Source: Phalacrocorax aristotelis
Taxonomy: Eukaryota > Chordata > Aves > Suliformes > Phalacrocoracidae
Direction of reading: 5' to 3'
DNA length: 64,000 bases
NCBI RefSeq assembly: GCF_949628215.1
Contig: NC_134280.1
Coordinates: 54,276,621 to 54,340,620, forward strand
Shown: positions 31,501 to 46,500 of the stretch, piece after piece
Layout: the number at the start of each line of letters is the position of its first letter
Position numbering within the stretch: the first letter of the stretch is position 1
Made by a program: the position numbers and the translations under genes
The notes under the pieces: model-generated
The model's database searches: none
What the model was told of the DNA's origin: nothing
What the model saw: the letters and a program-made list of their open reading frames with translations, nothing else

Positions 31501-34500
31501 AACCTTTCAGCCTATGCTGCGCTTACATGAAAATGCTGCAGAAAAGGGCTCTGTATCTAAAGAATCATAAAGAATATTACATTACCAAAATCAGGCTTTT
31601 TACCTTGTGCCGTGTAATTTGATTGTTTATGCATGTTGTTTTGTGGTTTGACATCCTTGTTGACAAGTGTCTTTCCATGGTCTGAAGTATCCCATTCTTC
31701 TCAAATTGGGCAATGTCGTTCAAAGGATCCCAAGGTCTTAAACTTTAGAGACCAAAGGAAAAAAACATCAGAAAAGCAAGATTCCCACAGCAGGAGTGTT
31801 AAGAGCGATACACTAATTCCACATGCATCAGAACAGGCATTCATCCCTGACAATAACCCAAATTTCCACAGATACAGCGTGAGGAGTAACAGATACTTCC
31901 CCCTACATTCACAGTTGCTAGCAATAAATGAGGGGGTTCAGCCTCCAAAGGTTTCACCCTTCTGGCTAGGGGAGGAGAGCACAGTTGACAACTCTGCACG
32001 CACAGTGCAAAAAATCCCTGCTAAATGATACCACACTTGATTGCAGCAATAGGGATTTGTAGCAACGGCAAGGCACATTTTCCATTGCCAAGCCCTCATT
32101 TCCAGCTATTCCCAGTTAGTATCAGGAGCATGTATTCTAATAACGACATGGAGCTCAGAAAGAGCAAGCCCAGGGCATAGTTGGGGAACAGCAGGACCTG
32201 AATTACAGGTCTGTAATCTTGCTTGCATCCCTGGGGACTCAAGCAGCAAGGTTTGTTCATAATCCCCAATCCCACCACTCACTCCTCGTATTTGTAGTGC
32301 CATTCGTTAGTCGTGGCATCGTGCCGGAAGAGTAGTGGTTTCCATTCTGTGCTGTTCTCCCTCCGCTCCCGGGCAGCATTCCTCTGCTCCTCTTCCAGCA
32401 CAGATTTTTCCTGCGTCGCCTTGTGTTGATCGCCTTTGTTTATTGCACTTGTAACATGCTGCCAAAGCCTAGAAATAAACAGGGAAGCAAGTTAAACCAC
32501 CTTTAAACCAACAGTGCATTCTGCCAGCTGGAGCCTTAGAGCAGACGCTTTTCTGGTCTATTGATACTCCAGCGGAAATGTAACAGGATTGCTCAGCCTC
32601 AGTTTTGGCTTGTATATTAAAGTAACATCATGAGAATGACAACAGTGAATGCTGTATACAATGATCTACTGAAGAACAGGGGAACTCTCCCTTAGATAAC
32701 ATCACCTACAATTTCATTAAAATCATCAGTGCTGTCTGTGTGAGTTACAAGATAGTTATGCTCAATTCGCTGAGGCCAGTGGCCTCTTTAGAGGTGATTG
32801 ATGTATAATAGAGAATCTGTTCTCTTCCTCGCCCTTTCAATCACTTATGTTTAGGAGCCTTTGTATTAATGTGTATCCCTGAAACAAAGGCATTGGAAAA
32901 CAAAATCATGTGCATGGCTTGCAGCTGTACATGCAATGTTTTACTTCAAAATAGGATCAGCAACCAGATCTGTAGGAAGCTAATTCAATCTGCAAGAAAT
33001 GGACATGTACATGTGCTCACAGACTGCAAGCATGAACACAGGCTTTCACTGGCACTTGCTTTCAGCTGCCAAAAGATACGTGATCTGTCATATGACGTCT
33101 CAGTGAGCCTCCACCCAGAGGAGAGGATCTGACTTTTACTAGTAAGAGAAAAATCATTACCTTTTCTTTCACTAAAGCCAAGCTGTGATAGGCCTCTCCA
33201 CAGTTCCTCTAATCAGAGCACTCTAATCTTCATTTCAGATTGGAAATGCTTCTGAGATTAGCAGCTAGCCCTCCCAAAACATTACCAAGTGGTTTAGCAG
33301 TTAGAATAGGCACTGGAGATCCAGGCTGTTCCAGTATTCCCAGCTCCACAAAACACCAATCCTCCATTCAGAAGATGAATACATTGCTGCATTTAATTTG
33401 GAGCCTGCTGTGAAGCTCTTAATTTAAAAGGGATACTGATGCTTTCATTATATTTCTATCACCGTACGTTAACACAACACTTCCAAAAAAGCAGCCTCTT
33501 AGGTAATTAACTGAAGGCAGAGGAACACTTTCCTGTCCTTTTTGTCACGTCACTCCCGTTTTTCTGTGCATGGATCTTTTCTCCCAGAAAAAAAGGAAGG
33601 AAGCTCAATTCAAACAAAGTGATGGGGGGGGGAGGGGAGGAGTGAAAATAACAGCCTGAGCAAATACTGCGGTGGCAGTAGTGTAAAGAGTCAGTCCTAA
33701 GGAATGCAGCGGCATAAAGAGCGAGACCTCTAATTCTAAGAACCTCAGAGGGACTCGCACAAAATTATTTGACAAGGAAGGGCAAATTACTCCATCAAGA
33801 GCTGCATGTGTCAGACAATGAGACCCTCCGTGGTGAGCTGCATAATGGTATGAGCTTCAGAGACTCTCTGGCATTTGTGAAAATAGGTGATTTTCAGCAC
33901 TGCAGGAAAGACTAAGCAATTCAGGCAGAACACAACCTGGATTAGATGGTATTTTATTCATGCAACTGTCAGCATAATAGAGAGCTTGGTGGAATGTCTG
34001 TTAGGGATCTCTAGAATTTTTCCTTTTGCCTCCTTCCCCTGGACGCATGTATCGTAATTAATGCATGTATCATGATTAATCTCTGATGTAGCAAAGGGAT
34101 TCAGCTCTGGCAGTACCCTGGTAAACACAGAAATGGAGATTCTTTGTCCGCAAGACAGAGATTTCTCTTCTTTAAAAGAATCTTCTTCAGAAGATTAACA
34201 GAGAAATACACTGTGGTCTGCTCTGCTCTGTGGCAATGGCAACTGCATGACTATAAGTTACAAATACAGACGTTATTGGCCATAACGTCCACTGCTGTCC
34301 AGAACAAACCAAAAATTCATGTGTTTTTATTTTCATGCAATCCCTTTCTTTACCCATGAAAAGGGGAATCTTCTTAGTGTGATGTGATGCAACACCAAAA
34401 TTAGACGCCCCAGGGAAGTAGCCAATGTAATGCAGAGCCAGGCAGCAAACTGCACGTACTGGCTTGGGATGTTAGCTGGTACTGGCTAACCGTGTTGGCG

Positions 34501-37500
34501 ACATGGCAGGACTAGTTGGTTTGAAGCCAGGTCATGTGCCAGGACTATATTTTTAGGTAATTTAGCTTACCCTAAAAAAACTGGTGCAGACTTCATTGGA
34601 GATCTCAGCTGAGATTATGAGGCAGGGTTAAACATCTGTTTAATTACGTTCTTTCATAAAATCCTATTATGTGGTTCAAACTACTGCTCTGCTCATGCCA
34701 GGACTTTCCACATGATTCTTGCACCTAGTTTAAGAGCCTGTGGTTGAAACAACCCTTCTTAACAAAACATCCAACCTCAGACTGACATCTTGCCCTTCCA
34801 TAAAAAAACTGCCCTTCCAGCAGTTACAGAGACTCCATTCACGATCTCTGGAGTTCAGGGAGAGTTGTTATTTTAGCAGAAAAAATGTAGCCTCCACTAT
34901 TTCTCAGCCCAGTTCCCTGGTTATTTCAGAGCTATACTTCATGGAAATACTCCAGAGTTAATAGACTGGAAAAAAAACAGGTAAATGGCTGGGTAATATG
35001 TGCAGGCAAGGAAGGTCACTGCCTTTCCAGGACTGTGCTGAGGAATTGGAGTCTTCCGATTGAAGTCCTGCTTCCAGCAGGGAAGCGGCAGCGAGACGTT
35101 CCCAGGGCTCCTCACCTCTCCGACTCAAAGTCTGTCTGTTCCTCAAACAGCACAATATGGCGCTTCAGCCTCTGCCTCCGTACTTCGCTGGTTGGGTTCC
35201 AGAACATTTCTGCGTTCCCGTTTTTCAACTCATTTATATGCACTTCCCCATCCTGAGAAGGAAAGTTAAGTGAAAAGGTTAATGACAATCAGAAACACAA
35301 GGCAGAAAATAATCCTGACAAATGGAAGCTGCTTCCGGATGATGATCAGGGATAGGGCTTGGTTAAAAGGCTTCTTTCCTCCCCTATCCCATTAAATCTC
35401 ACTGAACACTTCCTGAAAGTTTCTAAAATGAATCAGGCGAGATATGCCCGGAAACACTGTCTGAATTAATCAGAGAAGAATTAGAAAGGGACCTGGTCCC
35501 TTTTGTTAGTCTTGTTCCCAGACAAGGGTACTCACAGAAGCCCTAAGGTGCTCTTCTTTCCCTACTATTCCTCCCAGGTACCATCCAGCAAATATACACA
35601 AGATCCCTAACTCCTTTTCCAGTCTGTCTTCTATTCCTCAATGCTGAATTCTCATGCAGAGCCTACTGGAATACCATCCTCTCTAGAAAAGAGAGCCAAA
35701 GCTGAGATATTCTTTTTTTTATTATTATTTTAAGTTTAGCCAGGTTTTTCTACTATTGCACCTGAATTTCATTTAGCACTTCAAAATATCAGGGGTCTTT
35801 CATCCTAATTCCTTGCCAATTTACTTGGCAACCAACTATTAAGCAGCACTTCTCTGATCTGAGGCTGGCTAGACAATATTGTTGTGCCCTTTCTTAACTA
35901 AGCTGCTTCCCAGGTTTGCTCACAGATGCAGCAATGCCACAAAGCCAGACAGGGGAGTTTACAGAGCATATAGTGAACAGCATGACATTGGCTGCAACTG
36001 GAATGAATCAGACGATTACAGCTGCTGAACAGCATGTGCATTGGTGCCATTCAGCTGCCTGGACATGGCATGAGTATCATGCAAACCTCATCTAGGTCAT
36101 GGCTATCAGCTTTTCCCGTTGCTGCCTCATTTCTTTGCATCCCAGCTGCTGCATTTCTTCCCCTGCCACAGTCCCTTGATGCATATCTTTAAGTCCACTT
36201 CCCACATCTTCAGCTGTGAAACTCCCTCAACCCTGAGGGACTCTCATCCCTCCTCAAAGTCTCCCTCAGGACTTCCTCTGCCATGTTTTCAGGTGCCAGT
36301 TCCAGGACAGATGTTGGGTCCCCAAGAGCCCCCCAGCCGTGGACAGGAGGAGGTAAGCAGGCATTTCCAAACATCGCTACATGCATCTCTAAGGGGCATA
36401 TATACAAGCCTGCAGCTGCTGCTTTGATCCTGGGGCTGAGAAGCATTGGGATTTGCTTCCCTTCTTTATTCAGGTGGGTTTTCAGGTCCTGAGGCAGAGA
36501 ATTAGCCTTTCAGCTGTGAGGGTTTCTGTCAGGAAACTAGATGGTGCCAGAGAAAACCCTGCAGAGCTCAAGAGAGCAGGCCAATACTCTCAGCAGGGAG
36601 GGAGGACAAACATCGTCCCTACTCTGTACAGCAGATACTCTATTCACAGCACGCAACTGCAAACAGGGGCTTATGGAGCCACCCTTTCAAAGCCATTTAA
36701 CTTCTTTTATACATAATTCTAATTTTGTGCAGCACAAACAGCCAGCACAAAGGACAATGGCAGAATAAATTATTTTCAGGCTGATGAAACCCTAACACAG
36801 AAAGCTGGAAGCTGAGCAACATGCAACCATGTGGCTCAGCACCTCAGAAGAGCCACTCGATTACATGCTGTCATGGATGGTGTTCACAGGACCCACTGCA
36901 GACAAGGTACTCCACAGTTCAGCACAACTCACAATTGCCAAGGCTCATCCTGCAGGAAAGAGAGCTCAGAATGGAAAAGCTACCCAGGAACAGGGAGCAA
37001 ATCTCCTTGTCTACATCTAGAAAGGGCAAATCTCCCAATTTCAAAATGGTCATTAGCTTTTTATGTAAAAAGACAGATTGTCTGAGCGGAGGAGTCCAAT
37101 AACAAAGGCTATGCTGTGGTTAGGACCTCACTACAGAAAGGGCTTTATCCAGGCACATTTCACCTGACCTACTTTAAATACTTGTCTTAGGATGAGATAA
37201 ATCTTGTCTCAGGAGTGACAGTTTCTGTGGAGTGGAGAGGGAACATAGGTCAACCATAACAATGTCTAAATGTAGCTGAGATAAATACCTAAGTGTCCAG
37301 CTGAAAGCCAGGGCTCACTGCTTTTGCCTCGGTTACCAGGAGTTCCCAGCCAAAACTCCAGTCTACATCCTTCACCACGCAACTTTATTCTTGCTGGATT
37401 TTGGCTTAGGGACGCCTTTGAATCATTCACTTGTGGATACTAGGTGTGCAAAGGTGCTAGCTGCTCTGCTGACTATTCTGAGCTGCCCATACAGATAGAC

Positions 37501-40500
37501 CCTCACAGAATCTGTCTCTTGGTCCTTCATCTCATGAACAGAGGAATAGCCATCTTCTGTCATAAAGGTTTACTGTGAAAATAATGAAATTTAAACCCTG
37601 TGAAGTTCTTCCCCAATACTGCCATAGCTGGAAAAGTATTAAACACAAGACAAAAGGAAGCCTCATGATTTTCACAGACACACATAAGCCACACTATGTC
37701 TGCTGCCATCAGTGCTTATCCTAAGCCTGGGAACCTAAGTACAGAGCTCCTGGCTTTGATGGAAACCCACTTCACCAGTCCCAGCCTTGGCCCTGGCTCT
37801 GGGAGTGCAAGTGTTAACTCGAACTGCAGGTGGATGGGACTACTGAAGCTTAAATGACCTTGAGAGGTGTGGCCATGGCCAGGAAAGCTCTGCTCACCTT
37901 TGCTCCCTGGGGATGGCGGAAAGACGCAGGACATGGGCCCTCCAGAGCCCCGGCTCCAACGCAGGGAGCCTACCAAGGGCTGCCCGTCCTCCCACGCACC
38001 CTGCTGCCACGCGCACTTAAACTGTCAGCAACTTAGGTTATTGTATGTTACCCAGTGTCCACTGAGACTTGCTAACACTTCTTCTCCTGATTTAATCTTC
38101 CCAGAGATTTGATTAATGCTTGCACTGCCACCGAAGAAGGGCTGTCAGGGGAGAATAGAAATAGAAAATATGATCAGTCTAGTGAGAACTGGAAGGGAGC
38201 CAAACACAGTCATGCAGCAGGAGGGAAGGGAAGTGCAACCTGCTTGATTTCCAGTATTTCTGGGGAAAGGCAGAATTAATTCTAACACAGATTTTGACTG
38301 TCTAGCATTGTGCCTTCCTCCTTTTGTTTGCAATACCAAAATCACTGTAGGAGCTGCAGGAAGAGAGATAAGCCTTTAGGTGCATTACGTTCAGCAGTGC
38401 AAGGCCTCGCCTTCATTGCAAATAAGTTTACTGTCAGCTAGACATCAGCATGAGTATATGTGGGCAAGTCCTTCCTATTGTCCAGAATCACATTACCATT
38501 TGCACCCTCACACTTGCAGCCTTATCCAAGGAAAAGGAGCAGTGCTAATGCAGTTGGTGACTTTTCCTGCTTATGGGACAGCAACAGCAGTGTGGCACTG
38601 CTGATGGCTGCATCTGCATGAAGTCTCGAGCCTGAAGAAGCTCTCGTCAGCAGCAGACAAAAAAAGAAAAAGGGTATTTCCAGAGTCAAGGCAAAGATTC
38701 TCAGAACAATGGAAAATTCCCCTCACCTCCTGCCTGCCAAACACAGGAAACAGCAGTGATAGAGTGACCAGCTCTTCCATTCATACCACACAACATTTCT
38801 TCAGATGTTTTAGCAGCTACTTTCCAATAACGTTTGTGCAGGGGAACTGTTTTTTTTTTTTTTAATAACAATATAAAACCAAATTTCCCACAACACTCAT
38901 GGAAAAAGAAATCACAAGTATCTCAAGAATCACTGTTTGCAATCCAGTGGAGAACTGGTCCATATCCAAATTAATAACAGAGTTATGGGGTTAACCTTTA
39001 ACTTCTCAAAATTCTACTAAAAAAGGCGGCTAAGAGATATTCAAAGCAGAGCATGTAATTAAGCCATAGGGACCTTTCTGAGTCATGGTTGGACTAAGCA
39101 TATTGTTTTCAAGCCAGAAAAGAAGAGCCTGCATTTTAAGCTCTGAAGCATTAGAGATGACCTGACCAAAGTCAGGGGAAGTCAGCCATTGGCCTCAACG
39201 CAGTATATCAGGTCTATGGAAAGAACAGGCTTTACAGACAAGTATATGCAAATGTCAAGGAAATATATGGGGCAACAGTTCACTTTGTAAGGGCAAATAA
39301 AGACAGACAATTGTATTGCCCCAAGAAAAACACAATCTGGAAGAAAGACTCCCCTAGCTCCAGTAATTTCTCACACTTATGTTGGCTAAGACTGCAACGC
39401 TGAAGTCCTGCAGGCTCTCTGTTCTCCATCTTCCATTTTATGCCCAGGCAAGAAATTGTTTGTTGGAATAAAGAGAAATGGATGTTCCTTAAAAAGCAAG
39501 TTAACTGTCTAAGAAAAGTTACAGGTCATCACTTTCCCTCCCAAAGTTTAACACATATTAAGTATAGGAATGCTCAAAGATGTCTCCATTTTATGAGTGT
39601 ACCATAAATTTGTATCACCAGGCTTTCTAGGGGAGGGAATAGCTACATGAACAAGTAAGTACAAGTCAATGACATTGCGGCTTGTCAGTGTGATAGCCAC
39701 TCAAAATTATCTGCCTGAAAATGGGCTCTTACCCTCTGTCAAGGCAAGGTCCTGTAGCCTTGAGAAACACTAGGTACAGTTCATTGTAATACCTGCAAGG
39801 TAAGAGTATGTATGTGATGTCTGCTGGAGAGCTATGCTGAAGGTCCACGTCCTAACTTGGCTCAAGTAGTTTGTGCGCCTCATTGTATTTTGCAAGCAAA
39901 ATTGTACCTTCCTAAACAGTAGCCACAATGTCATTGGCAGACATTCAGAACAGAGTTTGGCCAGTAGCCAGCTGGCTGGCTGTGAACAAGTCATGTGTAA
40001 AACTCCAGCTTCCTGTGTTCAAATCGAGTTGCACCAGGAAAAACTGGCTGTAGGATGTTGCCTTCTCTCTGGGTGGGCCACCCCGTGGTGCATGCATACA
40101 TTGCTGATACATAAATGACCAGGTGTGTATGGTCAAACCTTGCCTGGAGCACAGGGCAAGCCTGAGACCCATTCAAAATGGAGGCCACAAAGTATCTTAC
40201 CTTTAGCTTGAATTCCAGTTCTGCCCTGTGGTTAGTTTTCTCACAGCTGATGGTAACTTTACCTCCAAGCTCCATTGTCATGGTACCGTATAGAAGTCCT
40301 GAAAGGGTAAAAAGGGGCTTAAGAGAGCCCCCAATGAAAGCGATCTGCTTTCTCAACTCAAATTGGCTCTCGATGACACACTGTGAAATTTGCTACTTGG
40401 CTTAAAGTTTTGAAGAGACAGAAACCAAAGTTTCTACAAAATGGCTCCTTACTGTAAGCATGAATAATCCTCCCCTGAGCCCATATTCCCCATTTGTTAC

Positions 40501-43500
40501 ACCAGCTAGGAAACAGCTTGACTGGCAGGTGCTGACAGTGCATCTGTGGCAAGCTGATAGAGGGAAAGGAAAAATAAGGGAAGTTGTTCCCAGCAACTTC
40601 AGTTATACTAGTGCTTAAACAGGCCCAGTCGCTTCTCACAGGGTGGATGGGGCAGAGAGGAGGTGTAATGGGATTCAGCAGAATCTGGAAGACCAGCAGT
40701 CATGTAGGGGACCCCTTTTTACACATGCCTACTATTTTCTGAAAAGGTCATTTGCAGAAAAAGAAAACTTGACAAGAAGAAGATTTATGCACAGGAATAG
40801 TTCACGGAGGGTGCGATTTATGGAAGTTACTGTTTTCAGGTAGCTAGTCTCTCCATAAGTATTAACTTAGAGGTCAACATGCCAAAACAAAAAATATTCA
40901 AAAACCAAAATTGGATCAAACTGCTGCAGGAGTGATTTTGCCACTGACACTTAGTGTCCTAAGGAGAAATGCAAAGTTACAGCAGTGAATCAGCAGCCAC
41001 CCCCAGCCCCAGCGTACATTCAGCTCAACAGAGCAAAGCCACATGGTAACAGGTATCAGCCTCACTGAGGCAGCTCATATGCTGAGGAATATCATGATTA
41101 GAGTAACAAAGAAATCGGAAGCCAGGAATTTCCTATATTCTCAAAAAAGCCAGAAAAAAAATTAAACAATTTCAGTGTTAATATTATACAACCTTTTTAT
41201 CCTCAGAAGCTCAGAAAGGTACTCTTATTCCTTCTATCTTCACTTTATCTGTAGTGCATATACACAGAATATTTTTGTTTCTACATAGTGTTAAAGCTAA
41301 CTTAGGTGGGCCTAATTCTGCCCTTAGCTCTGCACTGACAAATCAAAAAGACTTCAGTGAGGATTACCAGTCTTCTGCTGAGCGCTATGACTCGTGTGGA
41401 GCAACTGCTGCCTGGAATTACCAGTGCCTGCGGTGCCAAGTGTTCGGGAGGGAAGAAGAGAGCCAGTGCAAAGTTAGTCAGCAAGATACCGTTATATTAT
41501 GCTTTCTGTTTGCTTCCTGTTTGAACAGTCATAACTTACCTTTACAGTGGGCGTATGGCATAGTAATTATATAATCTTCTCCCCTGTTTAGAAACATAAG
41601 CTTTGCTTTCCCATCCAACAGTGCAGAGAGTGAGTTACCTAGAATTTAAAAGAACGAATACATATATATTAAAAAATGCATGTTATACTTGGTCACTCAT
41701 CCTATTTTAAATAAACATTTCCATTTAAATGTAGGCCACTAATGAAAGAAGAGATATGAAATGTTAATTCAGGACACTGCAAATCATTTACTGTTGGAGG
41801 CAGGCAGTTCTAATAGATTCTGCTGTACAGTTCATATTTGCTGTGGCATTTAGCCCCTGTTGTGGAAAGTGGTGTAGATTAAGTCAGTCATTAGTGGGAT
41901 GCAGAAAGCAGTTTCAGTGCTTAAAAGTTTTTCAGGTCCTTCTGTTCTCACAACTTTTCTGATTGTGTATGATCCCAAATAACAAATAAAACTGCCAGGA
42001 CAGCAATGACTATTTACAAGTGTTTCAGCAAATACATTCACCAGAGGATAGTACCTGAGAAGTGTTTGTCTAAACAAAAAGCCTATTTCAAAAGCAACAA
42101 TGTTTCAGAGCCTGCAGTTGTGCTGTCTCCATTGTGGTTAAAAGATTCAAGTACATTTTGAAGCTCTAGGGTTCAACACTCAGAAATCTGGGAGCTAGAT
42201 AAATGGTTACATTTATACAGAGGCTTTCGAAAAAGTCAGCTGGATGATCACATAGCTATAAAATGACTCACCCGTGAGTATACGCAAAGTAGTCTGACAA
42301 CCAATTGCCCATACATTCTCATGAACCTTTGCCTTCTGAAAATCAGATTTTTAAAGCTCTCAGTTTTTTTACCTGTTTTTTTTTATTATTATTATTTTTA
42401 AACATCAATGTGATCTTCCACTGAAATGGTAGAAATGGGAAAAACCCAGGAGAGCCAAGACAAGGAATAAGGGTGTCCTGGTGGTAGATGTCTTAAGCAT
42501 TTCTTTGTTCTTAACTCCCAACACACAGAGAAGTGATTGAAAAAAAAACCAAAACCAATGCCACGATGTTACCTGGAAGATGCCTAGGCTTAATGCCTTA
42601 CCATAAAACTTGGACCTAGCTAGAATGCTGCCAGTAATGCAGAACCCGTCCTTCCTATTGCTGACGTGAAAAGCTGACACTGGCGGATGGTGGGAGACCT
42701 ATAAGAAAAAAAGAAGAATAGGCACAGGTGATTTACAACAGTCTTTACAGGCTAAGCAGAGAAGTGGGTGCATACACAGCCTCACATGGTGTTACACATG
42801 CTTTAGGGAAAGTAGAAGACAGAGGCCACGGGACTGAGCAGAGTCCTCTAAGCCCCATCTGTACCATTAACCTCAGTGTTAAAGGAAGGAACATTATATG
42901 TGAGACCATTATATATAAGAGCATATTATATGTAAACTTTCTCCCCCACCCAACGTTTTCTTGTCCTTGTGCATTTGAGATCACTTTAGGCCAACAGGTA
43001 AACTGTCAGATTTTCAACACAATAAATGACAGTGGAGAACTTTTTGGCAGCATCTGAATAACCTCCGTAAAATGGATGCAGTGGCTGAAATAAAATAAAT
43101 AAAAATTCTCTGATTAAATAGGAAAAAGAAAGCATGTGAAACAGGGACTCCCTATACAAAAGTCCACATGGTCTTCAAATCCCTTTATTAACACTATAAA
43201 TCTCAAACTATATTTTGTCAGGCCAGTTTACTTGTGATCTCTGCTCGTCCTTTATCCCCAAAGACATAGAGATAAGCTCTCAATTTACTTCTGTTAAAAT
43301 CATTATAGAAAGTTTAGAAATAAAGGAAGGTAGGATTTGGTTCTGTGTTTTACATCCCTTTTGACAGAGGCAGCACAAACTACGTTTTATTAACAATAAG
43401 GAAACAGTAGGGCAGATTCCCATGGAAAAGGTCTTTATTGATGCGGCTAATGTTATATATGGGAGACCTCCTTCTACAGTCCTGAGTACCCACCAAAGCT

Positions 43501-46500
43501 CACATAATCTCTGTAAAACTAAAAAGAAAAAAGCAGCTTGTTTACCCCATGTCCTACTCTGGATGTTTACACAAAACTCCAAGTTCCTCTCCTGGGGTGA
43601 CAGGAAGAGCATGTTCCTATGCACGGATGTGCAAGCAGGCTGCTGTTTACAACACCTGAGCATCCAAATAAAGCAACTTACCTGTTCTGCAATGTAAAAC
43701 GTGTGACTGTTCGTCTGAGGGTGAAACCAACAGCAGCGAAATGTCTCTCCTAGAATAGGGTTGTATGGCTTTTTTATTCCCTGCAAAACAAAGTAATCAA
43801 AACCTGCTACAAATGAAGCTTTGCTATCCAAGTCTACAGAGGTCTCCACAAAACAACATAATACTTTTCTCCCTGATGTTTTAAACTAAGTCAGTCACAA
43901 GAATCAAAACTGAAGAACTGGTTACATATATCCTTCTAATCTAATCTTTTAATCTGAGCCATGGATTCATCTGCTATTCTCACCAATTTATTCTTTGATA
44001 CTGCCTGATCAAAGCTTTACAAGATAATAAAACTTTATTATTTCTGCTACTACATGCAGGAGGTGCATACATGTCACTATGGTACTAATAGGCTTGAACA
44101 GTATCTAGTCTGAAGCCAAATGCAACTTCAGTTTTAAAAGTAATGGTCAAAGCCTTCTGAACAATAGAAGAGGTAAAGTGTCAAAGGAAAGGCAATAAAG
44201 AAATACACAGCTGTAGCGGAAGATTTCAATGCCTGTTGCAACCCCAACTTCATGCCTTATTTTACCTTTGGCTTCTTATAGAAGCCAGACAGGTACCACC
44301 TCAAAACTTGCTTCATTCGACTGTATGGATCATCTTCAAGGACAGCCCTGCAAGACAGACCATAAAATGCTCTTTATCCTGCTGACACATCACATTCATT
44401 TCATACCAGTGTAAAAACATTAATTTCAATAGTATTTCCCCAGCACTAAAGGGAAGTAACTTCTGTGCTGCTGCCAGTGAAAAAGGTGTCTGCCAGCAGA
44501 AATAATTTTTTTAAGTAACGTACTTCATACAACACACACGTAAAATTAAGAAGAGGCACCTCTTGCCCTGCACTCCTGCAAAAAGCCTAATAAAAATTCT
44601 GGAGAGTATCAGGTTTTACTGGACATTCAAGTATGTTAATGTGGGACTGCCACTCACACTAGCATTAGTTACAGATAAAGTACAGCGTGACTCATAAAAA
44701 CAATAACACTTATGCCACCAAAATCAAAGGCAATTCTATTTTTCTCTTCTTCTTTGTTTCCCTCTTCCTTAAAAGATCTTTAAAGCTGCTGTGCTACATG
44801 GCCTCTTTTAGTACTTTGAGATTTCGTACAATAATTTAGGTTGGAAGGGACTTCTCAAGGTTATCTCATCCAACCCCTCCCCCCTCAGAGATGAAGTGGG
44901 AAGTAAACATAGAGTTCCTGGTATTTCCAACCATTTAGTCAGATTTGAAAATCAATCTGGCAAAGTTCTTGCGAAATCCATTTAGAAGGATCATCTGCAC
45001 CACAAAGAGGTTCATTTAACAAAACCCCCAAACCTCTTGAAGTTCTCTTAGACCTCAGCTCTGAGGAAAACAATTTCCATAACTTCAGATGTTACAAATA
45101 CCACAAACTAGGCTTGAAAATACCATGATTCTAAAATTACACAGAGGCAGTGGAATAAACATGAGTAACTAGAGCTGCTATGTGGATATTGCACACACTG
45201 GTTTTAAAATATACCAGGCATATCTCATTGAGAAAGCTGGTCCTATCTGCAAGCATAACATTTCCTATTTTCCACTTTGCTGCTCCGAGCAGGTCTCTCT
45301 CATCAATGGTGTTAAAAAGTGTTTCTTATTTGTTTATCAACCAACATAATTTTATTGCTTTTGGGGGCAGAAGTGCTGACAATTCTGTTTGCTCTCTGTC
45401 CTATTCCCCTCTGTACCCCAGCACACCAGAAGGTGGCACAGCTCTGTTGCAAGGTGCTCAAAGGCATGAGATGAATCCCTATCAGTTCCAGACAACCCTG
45501 GAAAACATGTGCATGGGCAAAGGTAGTTTTGTCCAGAGTTTAACTGTTTTCCTTGCTTCCTGGCCCCTCACTGGCAGCAGTCCATCTTTAAAAGGTCAGC
45601 TGGCTCCTGGCTTGATTTACATGGAATCCAGCAACCTGGGTATTATTTGAGAGCCTTTCAAGCGTACAGACACACCCAGCCAGCACCAAGCTAACACTGT
45701 AACACATTTTCACAGATATAAGGAAAGTGCCCAGGTCAGGCATGCTCTGCGTCCTCCTTACTGGGAAAGCAGGTCAGCATGGTAGTAGTAGTCAGAGAGT
45801 TTGTTAAGGAATGAGCGTGGCTCCAGGATGAAGGTGGGCAGCACTACCCGTGACAGGTCCATGCCGGGCCGCAGCTGCTTCAGCAGGATCCACATCAGGC
45901 TCTTGTTCTCCTCAGAGACAGTTTCTGTTTGAGACGATTCACCTGTCTATGATGGGAAAGGGAAGTTCAGGGCAGAAAAAGGAAAATAATTTCTTGTTGG
46001 TGCATTTACCTGGAGGGTCCAAGCTCACCCAGGCATACCTGGCCCTGGCACAAGGATGAATGCTCAGCTACACGACTGCAAAGAGACATCAGTTCTGTCT
46101 CAGGAGAAATGAATCCCCAAAGCACTGAAGTGAGTGGTACAGAAAGCCCCGGGCCTCTGCAGGAGCTGGCACTAGGCAGGGAGCACACCTCTGCCGTGCT
46201 CCTTCCCGAGCCACTGCCTCCACACACCTTGGGATGGCCAACCTGGACCAATGTTAACCAAGGAGACTGCACCGCAGTCCCTCGGGAGGCATTGACATGC
46301 CCAGGGCTGTTACAGCATCACTGCAGCCTGGTGGGATGCAGTGCCCTTCGCAGCAGAAGTGCAGGCAATGGTAAAAATGCCAGGGATTATGTTGTGGTTT
46401 CAGCTATAACTGTGTAGCTCCTCTGCATGCAGTGGGTCTACATGAGGTGTAACATGGGGGAACGGGCCTTTCAAGCCACTGGAGAAAGAAAATGAAACTA

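Larger units (their letters stand above)
28511..32282. other. OSBPL5 introns between the C-terminal exons
   Basis: Introns at 28511-29547, 29651-30295, 30426-31603 and 31743-32282. No repeat family was recognised. Plus-strand open frames over the exons are shadows. Confidence 0.6.
38142..43681. other. OSBPL5 introns in the middle of the lipid-transfer domain
   Basis: Introns at 38142-40200, 40299-41539, 41639-42601 and 42699-43681. T runs occur at 38851-38862 and 42369-42403. Nothing else was recognised. Confidence 0.6.
43781..45761. other. OSBPL5 introns
   Basis: Introns at 43781-44265 and 44348-45761. The second holds a short CR1 end at 44829-44882. Confidence 0.6.

Noticed and set aside
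31633-32028. Plus-strand open frame of 131 codons
   Set aside because: It overlaps the OSBPL5 exon at 31604-31742 on the opposite strand and shows no known domain.
45180-45650. Plus-strand open frame of 156 codons
   Set aside because: Intronic to OSBPL5, with no domain, codon pattern or splice support.
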